A stretch of DNA of 64,000 bases from Bombus terrestris. Taxonomy: Eukaryota > Arthropoda > Insecta > Hymenoptera > Apidae. This document shows positions 1-10,468 of this stretch, piece after piece. Positions within the stretch are counted from its first letter, which is position 1. Each line of letters starts with the position of its first letter. Made by a program: the position numbers and the translations under genes. Location of the stretch: NCBI RefSeq assembly GCF_910591885.1, contig NW_025963548.1:1727501-1791500 (forward strand). Direction: 5' to 3'. Under the pieces are notes generated by a model. It ran no database searches, was not told the origin of the DNA, and saw only the letters and a program-made list of their open reading frames with translations.

Positions 1-874
1 AATTTATGATAGTGAGCTCGGGCTCGAGGTGACAACCGGTCTCCGAACGTAGTCGCGGTAAAGGGATGAACGTTTTACCTAACAGAGGCATGAAGTAACT
101 CTATAGCTTTCCTTAAAAGAAATACTTGGGACGGGGCACGACGGTAAACATTTCAACGATTTCTGTCCCGTGGCTCGCCACACGCAGGCTTTGTCCTTCG
201 GGTAAGACGATTGCCAGATGCCAACGCATCTTCACAGTATATGTTTAGCTGGGCGAGGACCCGCTACGAATACTAAATTTCAATTACACAAAGTCTCTCA
301 AATAGACAAATGGCCCGTGCCCCAACTACGGGAAGATAAGAGAAATCTATCCTTCCACGAACGACGCTTCTCGCTAGCAACTTTCCCCAAGGACAGCTAA
401 TATCTTTCTCTAACCACCAACATGGAAATTGACCAATTAACAGCAAAGTCAATTTCCCTCACCCTTCGAGCGAAGACTTTTCTCCGCGAATCCGATGATC
501 TCGTGCCCTTAGGCACAACCATCATAGTTTTCTTCGACAGCATCACCGCGACGGAGAGACACTCTCTAGTGCGATCTCATCAGTAATCGACCTGTCTTTC
601 GTATACGAAATAATTGCCCCCGTGCTCCAACATATAGTGTAACTTAGACGCAAACGAAGGGTAAAGTCCAGTATCCGTTGACCGCGGAAACGTTGCCGGA
701 GCCGAGACCATCGTCATCGTGCCGCGAATATCGAAACCTTGCGATTATCTATCGACGCTGTAAATCTCTCTAATTTGTGTCAATAAACTCAATCATTGTT
801 ACACCGCACCTATGGCTAATTCCAACGAAGATACACCGAACACCCCCACCCACAATCCTGACGTGCATCCGACA
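1..874 (+). repeat. 5' LTR of Mdg3-like element (first ~130 bp missing)
   Basis: Identical to 5669-6542. It ends in CCGACA, the inverted complement of the TGTCGG start seen in the 3' LTR. A poly(A) signal AATAAA lies at 782-787. Unusually, the last 63 bp (812-874) are the start codon and first 21 codons of gag-pol. Confidence 0.95.
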
Positions 875-3800
875 TCAGAAGTGGGATTCGGATCGGTTAT
901 GACGGTGAACGGAATGAGGGCCATTTTGCGTGGCCTAGTGGAGGAGCTGAATTTGAAGCCGAGTGCGGAACCTACCAAAACTGTGCTACCGGACTTTAAC
1001 CCCGACATCCCGGGCGCCGATCCAGTCGCATGGTGTACCACTGCTGGTCTGATTATGAAGGACCACCCCCTACAAGACCGTTCGCTAGCCACCGCTTTGA
1101 GCAGTGCTCTGAAGGGTTCCGCAGCAAATTGGTTTTCGCAGGGAGTGTTCGACGAAGGCCTCACTTGGCCAGCGTTTACGGAACTTTTTACGACGCGTTT
1201 TGGTGGCAAGGATACAGCAACCTCGACACTAATGAAGATACTTAACGAACAACCACAGAAGGGCGAAAACACGGCGGCTTTCGCCGCTCGCGTCCGTTCC
1301 CTCATAAAGATGAAGTGGCAACATATAACCTTGCCGGAATTATTCAATGCTATCGCCTTTTATCGAGTGAAGTCAGTCGACCGGCGTATCGAACGAGTGG
1401 CACTCGAGAAGGATATCCGGACCGAGGACCAATTTTTAAACGAAATAAGAGTCTTCGCTCACGAGAAGAGGCCGGCGACAAGCAATACACCATCTAGCCC
1501 CGAAACCAAACGACACAAGCTGTCCGACCCCCGGAACAAGTGCCTCTACTGCGGTGCCTTTGGGCATGAAGTGGCGGAGTGCCGCAAGAAGATGCGGGCC
1601 GAGAAACGGAAGATACGACGTCCAGAAGGAGGCCGACAAGCTACATCGTCCAAGCCGGTTTGCTTCAAGTGTCAAGCGGAAGGACACATCGCCTCTGACT
1701 GCCCGCTGCGGAAAGAAAGAGGAGACAGCAACGGCCAGGAATGTCGAGTCGAATTCTGCGTGGTGGAGGCCCCAACCGGTAAATTAAGCCTCCAGGGTGA
1801 GTCGTTCCCATTTTGCTTCGATTCTGGGGCCGAATGCTCGTTAATTAAGGAGTCCGTTGCCCCGAAATTTCCCGGCATACGAACGGCCGACGTAGTAGTA
1901 ATGCGAGGGATAGGGAATACATGCGTTAAGAGTACGTCGCAGATTTTGTCCACCGTATGCATCAACGGTTTTGCGCTCGAGATAACTTTTCACGTCCTCC
2001 CCGATAGCCACTTAAAATACGATATCATGATTGGTCGCGAAATTTTGAGCCAAGGCTTCGATGTACATATTACGCGCGACAGTCTCAACATTTGCAAAAC
2101 GAATATAGTTAACGCCTGTAATAGGACCGTCGAAAACGAGATCGATCTCGGTGAAGTAGACACCGAGGTACTTGGTAACGATAAGGGCCGGTTAATTTCC
2201 ATTCTCGAAAGGTTTAAAAACTCATTCATCACGGGTTTCCCACGTACTCGTGTAACTACGGGCCAGCTAGAGATACGACTAATCGACCCTAATGTCACCG
2301 TCCAAAGAAGTCCTTACAGACTTAGCGAGGAAGAGCGGAAAACCGTGCGGGAGAGAATTAGCGAACTAATTAAAGCAAACATTATAAGACCTAGTAAGTC
2401 ACCGTTCGCAAGTCCTATGTTGCTCGTGAAGAAGAAGGACGGCTCGGATAGACTGTGCGTAGACTTCCGAGCGCTAAATAAAAATACGGTTGCGGATCGG
2501 TATCCCCTACCCCTTATCGCAGACCAAATTGCGAGATTGCAGAACGCGAAATACTTCATTAGCCTGGATATGGCCAGCGGGTTCCACCAAATCCCCATAC
2601 ATCCCAATTCAACGGAGTATACCGCGTTCGTTACACCCGACGGACAATATGAGTATGTAACGATGCCGTTCGGATTGAAAAATGCACCGTCCGTTTTTCA
2701 GAGGGCCATCTTTAACGCCTTAGGCGACCTTGCGTATTCTTACGTCGTCGTTTATTTAGATGACGTCTTAGTTATTGCCGACTCGATAGATCAAGCTCTA
2801 GAAAGGTTGAACACCGTACTAGATACTCTTGTGAAAGCCGGATTTTCGTTCAACTTCGCGAAATGTTCTTTTCTGAAAACAACGGTACTTTACTTGGGAT
2901 ATATAATCCATAACGGAGAAGTTCGCCCCAACCCGGGTAAAATACACGCCTTAAGTTCCTTACCCGCGCCAACGACCGTCACTCAGCTCAGACAATTCAT
3001 TGGGTTAGCTTCGTATTTCCGTAGGTTCGTCCCTAAATTCTCGCAGATGATGAAACCCCTGTATGCGCTCACCTCAGGTAGTAAAAACATAACATGGTCA
3101 GATAGGCACGAGAAAATCAGACAACAGGTAGTTTCCGTCCTGACCGACGCGCCGGTACTAATGATATTCGACCCTAATTACTCAATCGAGCTACATACCG
3201 ACGCCAGCTCGGAGGGCTACGGAGCGATCTTGATGCATAAAGTCGAAGGTAAAAATAGAGTAATCGAGTACTACAGCAAAAGAACTACTCCCGCGGAATC
3301 TAGATATCATTCCTACGAACTAGAAACGTTAGCAGTCGTAAACGCCATCAAGCATTTCCGTCACTACCTACACGGACGAGAATTTCTTGTTGTTACGGAT
3401 TGCAATTCGCTGAAAGCGTCAAGTAACAAAGCGCATTTGAACGACAGAGTCCACAGGTGGTGGGCTTACTTGCAGACTTTCACCTTCGACATTATGTACC
3501 GAGAAGGGAAGAGGATGTCCCACGTAGATTTCTTCTCGCGAAATCCCGTAGACTTAGGCCACCGTAAAATTGATAAAATTGCGGAGAAAGAAATCAACTT
3601 GGCCGAAATATCGGAAGACTGGCTACTGGTCGAACAGCGTCGCGACCCGCAAATTATAGAAACTACCCGCAAACTACGAAACGACGAGCTCGCGGAAGAT
3701 ATCGCGAATACCTATGAGTTGCGCTCAGGTATCCTCTATCGCAAAGTGCAGCGGAGGGGTAGAACCCTCTGCTTGCCCATTGTCCCGAGAGGCTTTAGAT

Positions 3801-4888
3801 GGTCCGTTATCAACCATGTGCATCAGTCGATTATGCACTTGGGTTGGGATAAGACGCTCGAGAAGCTGTACGAGTATTACTGGTTCGAAGGAATGGCGAA
3901 GTACGTTCGCAAATTCGTAGAGAACTGTCATGCCTGTAGAGTTTCGAAGGCAAGCTCGGGTAAGATCCAGGCCGAGCTACATCCTATACCTAAGACCAGC
4001 ATACCTTGGCATACGGTCCACATGGACATAACGGGCAAGCTAAGCGGTAAAAAGGATTCCAAGGAATATGTCATTGTTTTGGTCGATGCTTTCACGAAGT
4101 TTGTACACTTACATCATACCCGTAAGATAGACTCCTTTAACACCATCGAAGCTCTCAAGTCCGCTATATTTTTATTCGGCAGTCCCTGCCGGATAATAGC
4201 AGATCAGGGTAGATGTTTTACGGGCAAGGAATTTCAGGAGTTCTGTGGAAACAAACAAATTAAAGTCCACTTGATAGCGACCGGTGCTAGTAGAGCCAAT
4301 GGGCAGGTAGAGCGTGTTATGAGTACGTTGAAAAATATGTTCACGGTAGTAGAGACGACCGGTCGATCATGGCAAGACGCGGTTGGGGAGATACAATTGG
4401 CCCTGAATTGCACCACCAACCGCGTGACTAAAGCGAGCCCACTGGAACTACTAATCGGTAGGACAGCAAGACCGTACGACTTGTTACTACCTGATAGCGT
4501 TGAAGAAAGAGAAATAGATATCTCCGATGTAAGACAACAGGCGACAAAAAATATAGCAAGTAGCGCCAAACACGACAAAGAAAGATTCGATAACACCAAA
4601 GCTAAAGTGGTTAGGTTTAATGTCGGTGATTTCGTATTGCGCAAAATCGAGGAAAGAAACCAAACCAAGTTAGATCCAAAGTTTAGGGGCCCATTCGTAA
4701 TAGCAGAGATTTTGGAAGGGGATAGATATATTTTAAAGACATTAGATGGCAAACGATCGTATAAATACAGTCATGACAGATTAAGAAAAATGCCGAATAG
4801 TTGCGTTCCTGCTGAGTTGGACGTCTGTAGTGATGACAATGGCAGTGACAATGACGATATGACTACACCGATCTCAGAGGATCATTAA
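812..4888 (+). CDS. gag-pol: Gag-Pol polyprotein, single frame, 1358 aa
   Basis: One uninterrupted frame encodes all proteins of the element. Residues 1-21 come from the LTR and 22-27 from the primer site. Gag follows, with two zinc knuckles, CLYCGAFGHEVAEC (about residue 244) and CFKCQAEGHIASDC (about 284). The aspartic protease has DSGA near 338. Reverse transcriptase has YLDD near 648, and RNase H starts near 793 with HTDAS. Integrase has an HHCC zinc domain from about 1003 and a DDE core with D near 1070 (HMDITG), D near 1130 (ADQG) and E near 1165 (GQVER). The C-terminal GPF module (GPFVIAEIL) is present. No gag/pol frameshift is used. The next in-frame ATG is at 899 (codon 30), so a shorter Gag starting after the primer site is the alternative. 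Confidence 0.95.
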   Translation: MANSNEDTPNTPTHNPDVHPTSEVGFGSVMTVNGMRAILRGLVEELNLKPSAEPTKTVLPDFNPDIPGADPVAWCTTAGLIMKDHPLQDRSLATALSSALKGSAANWFSQGVFDEGLTWPAFTELFTTRFGGKDTATSTLMKILNEQPQKGENTAAFAARVRSLIKMKWQHITLPELFNAIAFYRVKSVDRRIERVALEKDIRTEDQFLNEIRVFAHEKRPATSNTPSSPETKRHKLSDPRNKCLYCGAFGHEVAECRKKMRAEKRKIRRPEGGRQATSSKPVCFKCQAEGHIASDCPLRKERGDSNGQECRVEFCVVEAPTGKLSLQGESFPFCFDSGAECSLIKESVAPKFPGIRTADVVVMRGIGNTCVKSTSQILSTVCINGFALEITFHVLPDSHLKYDIMIGREILSQGFDVHITRDSLNICKTNIVNACNRTVENEIDLGEVDTEVLGNDKGRLISILERFKNSFITGFPRTRVTTGQLEIRLIDPNVTVQRSPYRLSEEERKTVRERISELIKANIIRPSKSPFASPMLLVKKKDGSDRLCVDFRALNKNTVADRYPLPLIADQIARLQNAKYFISLDMASGFHQIPIHPNSTEYTAFVTPDGQYEYVTMPFGLKNAPSVFQRAIFNALGDLAYSYVVVYLDDVLVIADSIDQALERLNTVLDTLVKAGFSFNFAKCSFLKTTVLYLGYIIHNGEVRPNPGKIHALSSLPAPTTVTQLRQFIGLASYFRRFVPKFSQMMKPLYALTSGSKNITWSDRHEKIRQQVVSVLTDAPVLMIFDPNYSIELHTDASSEGYGAILMHKVEGKNRVIEYYSKRTTPAESRYHSYELETLAVVNAIKHFRHYLHGREFLVVTDCNSLKASSNKAHLNDRVHRWWAYLQTFTFDIMYREGKRMSHVDFFSRNPVDLGHRKIDKIAEKEINLAEISEDWLLVEQRRDPQIIETTRKLRNDELAEDIANTYELRSGILYRKVQRRGRTLCLPIVPRGFRWSVINHVHQSIMHLGWDKTLEKLYEYYWFEGMAKYVRKFVENCHACRVSKASSGKIQAELHPIPKTSIPWHTVHMDITGKLSGKKDSKEYVIVLVDAFTKFVHLHHTRKIDSFNTIEALKSAIFLFGSPCRIIADQGRCFTGKEFQEFCGNKQIKVHLIATGASRANGQVERVMSTLKNMFTVVETTGRSWQDAVGEIQLALNCTTNRVTKASPLELLIGRTARPYDLLLPDSVEEREIDISDVRQQATKNIASSAKHDKERFDNTKAKVVRFNVGDFVLRKIEERNQTKLDPKFRGPFVIAEILEGDRYILKTLDGKRSYKYSHDRLRKMPNSCVPAELDVCSDDNGSDNDDMTTPISEDH
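875..890 (+). promoter_or_regulatory. Primer-binding site complementary to tRNA-Leu
   Basis: TCAGAAGTGGGATTCG begins directly after the LTR. From memory it is the complement of the acceptor/T-arm end of animal tRNA-Leu(CAG) (..CGAATCCCACTTCTGA), starting five bases inside the CCA end. Such an offset site is known for Mdg3-type elements. Here it lies within gag codons 22-27. Confidence 0.75.
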
Positions 4889-4914
4889 CACTATGACTAT
4901 GACATTTAACACAA

Positions 4915-5180
4915 TGTTTCCACACACAAGCCTAGTGCGACCACACACTAGCATTCGATATTTCCACACAAGCCTAGTGCGAATACACACTAGCATTCGG
5001 CATTCCCACATAAGCCTAGTGATACAACACACTAGCATTCAGTGTCTCCATACACGCCTATTACATCAATGCACTCGTGTTCAGTGTCCCCATACACTGC
5101 ACTCGCATTCAGTGTCTTCATACACACCTATTACGTCAATGCACCCGCACTCAGTGTCTCCACACACGCCCAGTGCGGTA
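4915..5180 (+). repeat. Minisatellite of ~42-bp units between pol and 3' LTR
   Basis: About six imperfect units share a core of ccacacAAGCCTAGTGCG and cacacTAGCATTCG, decaying to the right. They keep a short open frame (4893-5186), but the protein is repeat translation and unlike any envelope, so I do not call a gene. Confidence 0.85.
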
Positions 5181-5538
5181 ATATGATCCAACAAACTGAG
5201 ACTCGTCCGTGTACGAAATCGAAAGTGATCTGTCATGTCATTACGGTCTGACCGATAACTCACAAGATGCAACTGGCGCTTTGAATACCAATCATAATGC
5301 TACTGACTTTTGTGTGTTTTTTTTTCTTCCCTACTTTATCATTAAACATCCAATCGAAATTTTTGTTGTTAACCTGGGCCCTTGACCTATTTGGACAGTT
5401 AGTTAAGCCATAAAGAAACTAGTACAATATAATTTAGCTAAATTATAAAGGAACAAAATACTAGTCATATCAAGTTTAACATTAGGAAAACTCAATATTT
5501 TAGATCCACCCGAGGACGTGTGATAGTCAGAATGGCCG
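5181..5538 (+). other. Untranslated 3' region of Mdg3-like element
   Basis: No gene is seen. The stretch includes a T-run near 5317-5328. No clean polypurine tract sits directly before the LTR start at 5539, where the preceding bases are gtcagaatggccg. That is odd for an element that otherwise looks recently mobile. Confidence 0.6.
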
Positions 5539-6542
5539 TGTCGGAGATGAAAGAACACCGGAGCCTCCCCTTTGGAGCGGTGGGAGGACCCCCTTAGCGC
5601 TGTAACCCAGATTTCATCATAGCCGCACTAAGAAACTGTTGTAATTCGATCCGACTGTACTTATTCGAAATTTATGATAGTGAGCTCGGGCTCGAGGTGA
5701 CAACCGGTCTCCGAACGTAGTCGCGGTAAAGGGATGAACGTTTTACCTAACAGAGGCATGAAGTAACTCTATAGCTTTCCTTAAAAGAAATACTTGGGAC
5801 GGGGCACGACGGTAAACATTTCAACGATTTCTGTCCCGTGGCTCGCCACACGCAGGCTTTGTCCTTCGGGTAAGACGATTGCCAGATGCCAACGCATCTT
5901 CACAGTATATGTTTAGCTGGGCGAGGACCCGCTACGAATACTAAATTTCAATTACACAAAGTCTCTCAAATAGACAAATGGCCCGTGCCCCAACTACGGG
6001 AAGATAAGAGAAATCTATCCTTCCACGAACGACGCTTCTCGCTAGCAACTTTCCCCAAGGACAGCTAATATCTTTCTCTAACCACCAACATGGAAATTGA
6101 CCAATTAACAGCAAAGTCAATTTCCCTCACCCTTCGAGCGAAGACTTTTCTCCGCGAATCCGATGATCTCGTGCCCTTAGGCACAACCATCATAGTTTTC
6201 TTCGACAGCATCACCGCGACGGAGAGACACTCTCTAGTGCGATCTCATCAGTAATCGACCTGTCTTTCGTATACGAAATAATTGCCCCCGTGCTCCAACA
6301 TATAGTGTAACTTAGACGCAAACGAAGGGTAAAGTCCAGTATCCGTTGACCGCGGAAACGTTGCCGGAGCCGAGACCATCGTCATCGTGCCGCGAATATC
6401 GAAACCTTGCGATTATCTATCGACGCTGTAAATCTCTCTAATTTGTGTCAATAAACTCAATCATTGTTACACCGCACCTATGGCTAATTCCAACGAAGAT
6501 ACACCGAACACCCCCACCCACAATCCTGACGTGCATCCGACA
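5539..6542 (+). repeat. 3' LTR of Mdg3-like element, 1004 bp
   Basis: Starts TGTCGGAGATG and ends CCGACA, a 6-bp terminal inverted repeat. The ends are confirmed by a solo LTR at 53089-54025 with the same termini and a 4-bp target duplication. Poly(A) signal AATAAA at 6450-6455. The terminal ATG plus 20 further codons lie at 6480-6542. Confidence 0.95.
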
Positions 6543-9500
6543 AATAAAACGTATCATCGCTGCAATTGCAGATTTGTCGTCGATTAGGTGCGAGATATAC
6601 TCCTCATTGGCTGCCAAATACAGCGCACTTCAGCTGGCTCGAGCTACTATATCATCTCTGGTCCTTGACATATCAAGCGTAATTGTAGTTTTGCATATTC
6701 AGGTTAAAATATTCAAATGAATGTATCTCCGTTTCTATAGGGCAAATGGCTACAATGCGATGCCCGTTATATTTCATATCCCATGTCATAACCAGCGCAC
6801 ATCAGCAAGTTTGCGGTCAACTCTGGGATCTGTCAAACACAGCGTAATTGCTGTTGCGCATATTCAGGCTTACATATTCACAAAAACGTATCTCCGCTTC
6901 TATTGCATATATTTCGACTATAAATAGCGCGTTACACTTCATATTTGCACTCAGATACACCGCACATTAGCTGATTACAGCTATATCAGATCTGGTCCTT
7001 GAAACATCCATCGCAATTGTAGTATTGCGTTTGCAGTCGTAAATATTCAAATCATGGTATGTCCGTTCCTACGGAACATTTTCGGAAAATTCGATGCGCG
7101 TTATATGTCACATTTGCTGTCATGTGCACTGCATGTCAGCTGGTTTGCGCTATGTCAACTCTGGTCCCTGTCAAATCCAGCGTAATTGTAGTTTTATATA
7201 TTCAGGTTAAAATATTCAAATGAATGTATCTCCGTTTCTATTGCACATATGGCTACAATTCGATGTCCGTTACATTTCACATCTGATGTCACATGCAGCA
7301 CACATCAGCAGGTTTGTACTATGTCAACTCCGGGCTCTGTCAAATCCAGCGAAATTGCTGTTTTGCATATTCATGCTTAACTATTCAAATCACCGTATAG
7401 CCGTTTGCATTGCAAATATGCCGACAGCACGAAGCGCGTTATACTCCATATTCGCTGCCAAATACAGTGCATATTACCTGGTTTGAGTTATGTAACGTGT
7501 GGACGCAGCCAACCTCAGCGCATTTGCAGTTTTGCATATTCAGGCTTAAATATTCAAGTCAACATATTGTAGTATCGTGAGGAAAAAACCTCATTAGAAA
7601 TCGATCAAAACAATGTCGTCTGTCCTTCGGTTGTTACTTTACATCGGGGAGAAAGCCTATGTGACTAAAGTCACCTTGTACTTGCTGAGCGTTAACAGAA
7701 TGGAGTTAGAGAGTTGGAAAAACTAACGCTAATGGTAGGGGACGATTTAACTTTAAAGATTGGATGATCGATAAGCGTTGAACGGTTGATCGAGAAATAA
7801 GAGTGAGTCGAGAGGTCAGAGTTAATCGAGGAGTCGAAGAGTAGATTTGTTAGCGCTGTCGAGTTGCGAGAGTTGTTAGCGTTGTTGAGAGTGGAGTTGT
7901 TAGCGTTGTCGAGTTGTGAGAGGTGTCAGCGTTGCTGAGAGTAGAGTTGTTAGCGCTTTCCATTTTCAGGATTAAATATTCAAATCAAGCTATTTCCGAT
8001 TCCGTTGCAGATATGTCCACAATTCCAGTTAGCGTCGTACTGCCAAATGTATTACTCATCAGCCGGTTTGCGCTATGTCGATTCTGACCATTGTTAAATC
8101 CAGCGCAATTGCAATTGTGGATACTCATGCACGAATAATCAAATCAACGTATCTCCGTTTTTGTGGCAAATATGTCGAGAATTCGATGTGACTTGTACCC
8201 CACATTTCTTGCCAAATGCAGCGCACACCAGCCTGTTTCCGTTATGTCCTCTCTGGTTTCAGTCAAAGCCGGCATGATTGTAGTTTCGCATATTCATGCC
8301 TAAATGTTCAAATAAACCTATACGGCGCATATCTGCCAGTTTGCGCAATGTCAATTCTGGACCGTGTCAAATCCAGCGTATTTGCAGTTTTGCATACTCA
8401 GTCCGAAATATTGAAATCCACGTATCTCCGCCTCAAGAGCTCAAATGACGACCATTCGATGCGCATAATACTGCACATATGCTGCCAAATCAGCCGGTTT
8501 GTGCCACGTCAACTCTGGACCCGATCAAATTCTGTGTAATAGCAAATTTGCATATTCAGGCTTAAATATTCAAATGAAGGTATCTTCGTTCCTATTACAG
8601 ATATGTCGACAATACTATGCAAGTTGTATTCCACATTTACTACCAAATACAGCGCGCATCATCCGGGATGCGACTTTTCAACTGTGAACGCTGTAAAAGC
8701 CAATGTAATTGCGAATTTGCATGTTAAGGCTGAATTACTCGTTAGAACGTAGCCGCACTGGTATTGGATATATGTCGAAAATGCTATGCGCGGTAGCTCC
8801 AGATTTGCTGCCAAATAGAGCGCACATCAGTGTGCTCACGCTAAGTTAACTCTGGACCGTGCGAAATCCAGCGAAATTGCAGTTTTGCATATTCAGGCTT
8901 AAATATTCAAATCTACGTATCTCTGTTTCTAATGCAGATATGACGATGAATTTCTGTGTGATATACTCCACATTGGCTCCCAAATTTAGCATACATCGGA
9001 GGGTTTGTGCTATGTCATCTGTGTATCCTGTCAAATCCAATGTAATTGCAGTTTTGCTTACATAGGCTGAATCCTCCATTAGAAAACATTGCGCTGTTAT
9101 TAGCTGTATACATATTATGTATGTCGGAAATACGATGCACGCTACACTCCACATTTGCTGCCAGATACAGAGAACACAATCCGGTTTGAGCTGTGTCAAC
9201 TCTGGACCTTGTACATGCAGCGTAATTGCTGTTTTTCATATTCGGTCTCAGATATTTGAATCAACTTTTTTCCTCTTTTATAGCACACATGCTGAGAACT
9301 CGATGCATCTTATACTCCACAGTTGCTGCCAAATACAGCCCACTTCAGCTGCTTTGAGCTATGTCATCTCTGGTCTCCGATAAATCCAATGTAGTTTCAG
9401 CTTTGCATATTCAGGCTGAAATATTCTAATCAACGTATCTCCGCTTCCGTTGCAAGTATGTCGACAACGTAAAGCGTGTTATACGCCAAAATTGTTGCCA

Positions 9501-10200
9501 AGCACTGGACACATCAGCCGCTTTGGGCTATGTCGATTCTGGACCCTGTGAAGTGCAGCGTAATTGTAGTTTTGCATACTCAGGAATAAACGTTCAGATC
9601 AATGTGTCTCCGCCTCTATAGCATATGTGCCGACATCCACTCCATATTTGCTGCCAAATACAGCGCACATTAGTGGGCTGGCGCTATGTCAGCTCTGGCC
9701 CGTGTCAAACCCGCGTAATTGCAGTTTTGCAAATTTGTGCATAAATATTCAAATCAACGTATCTACGATTCTGTTACAGATATGCCGACAATACGAATCA
9801 GGTTATACTTTACTTTTGCTGCCAGTACAGTGCACATCATTCGATTTAAACTATGTCACCTCCGATCACCGACAAATCCAGCGTAATTGCAGTTTTTCAT
9901 ATACATTATTATATATTCAAATCCACGCATCTCCGTTACTGTTTGAAATGTGTCGACAATACGATTTGCCTTGTATTCCACATTTCTTGCAAATTAAACC
10001 AATATCATCCAATTAGCGCTATGTCCACTTTGGTCCGGTCAAACCCAACGCAACTGCAGTTTCGCATTATCAAATCTAAATAATCAAATCAACTAATCTC
10101 CGTTTCGATTCCAGATATGTGGAAAATTCGATGCGCTTTATACTCCGTAGTTGCTACTAAATACAGCTCACATCATCTGGTTTGCGCTATGTCAAATCCG
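6543..10200 (+). repeat. Degenerate ~169-bp tandem satellite, array 1
   Basis: Every ~169 bp the motifs recur in the same order: tgccaaatacagcgcacatc, a block like ggtttgcgctatgtcaactctgg, then aaatccagcgtaattgcag, ttttgcatattcaggc, caacgtatctccgtttc, gatatgtcgacaattcgatg. Monomers are strongly diverged from each other, but multi-monomer blocks are conserved between arrays, which indicates higher-order repeats. Short open frames here are repeat translation. The unit length comes from hand alignment and from the exact one-unit difference between this array and 34591-37925. Confidence 0.9.
7568..7956 (+). repeat. Non-satellite insert with ~20-bp GTTAGCG repeats
   Basis: The satellite is broken by about 390 bp unlike the monomer. 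It starts TGTAGTATCGTGAGG and ends in a cluster of units such as gagttgttagcgttgtcgag (7845-7956). The same insert sits at the same place in the second array (35617-36005). It could be a truncated LTR, but there is no CA end or target duplication. Confidence 0.6.
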
Positions 10201-10468
10201 GCTGTACCTTACTTTATTATTTTAAGTAAATTGGACGACTACGACGACAAACGATAACCTCAAATAAGTCTGACGGTCAAACTTCCCATATACCCTGTCC
10301 TCTCCATATTTCATTATAAAAGACCTGAGTCAAATATTGATGTTGGGAAGTAATGGATTGTAGACTAAGGTACTGCAACTTATTCTATTATGGGAGCAGC
10401 TGCCACAAGCAGTTATCTAATCATACTAAATAAAGACAAATTGTGTCGACTAAATATTTGTTATACAA
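10201..10468. other. Left edge of duplicated CMTR1 block, no gene seen
   Basis: Single-copy-looking sequence starting ggctgtaccttactttatta, matching 47246 onward. It marks the abrupt change from satellite to the duplicated gene block. No coding capacity is seen. Its last 17 bases are the left target duplication of the next insertion. Confidence 0.6.

Larger units (their letters stand above)
1..6542 (+). mobile_element. Ty3/Gypsy (Mdg3-like) LTR retrotransposon, coding-intact, left tip outside window
   Basis: The element reads LTR, primer site, single gag-pol frame, minisatellite, LTR. The two LTRs align at a constant offset of 5668 with no difference over all 874 comparable bases, and the 1358-codon frame has no stop or frameshift, so the insertion is recent and possibly still mobile. 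About 130 bp of the 5' LTR lie left of the window. The right flank (aataaaacgtatcatc) matches satellite at 34592 onward, so the element sits in a 169-bp satellite monomer. The target duplication cannot be seen because the left flank is missing. Assignment to the Mdg3/micropia group rests on the tRNA-Leu primer site offset from the tRNA 3' end and the fused gag-pol; it is inference. Confidence 0.93.

Noticed and set aside
875..890. tRNA-like segments at primer sites (also 13968, 29133, 51563) as tRNA genes
   Set aside because: Only the complement of tRNA 3' ends is present, directly after LTRs; there is no cloverleaf.
4893..5186. 97-codon frame after pol as a possible env
   Set aside because: It translates the 42-bp minisatellite; there is no signal peptide, cleavage site or membrane segment.
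8216..10016. Open frames of 60-130 codons in the satellite arrays
   Set aside because: They recur with the 169-bp unit in several arrays and orientations, lack domains, and arise because the monomer is poor in stop codons.
6543..10200. Regular repeats as a CRISPR-like array
   Set aside because: The whole 169-bp unit repeats, with no unique spacers and no cas genes, in a eukaryotic context.
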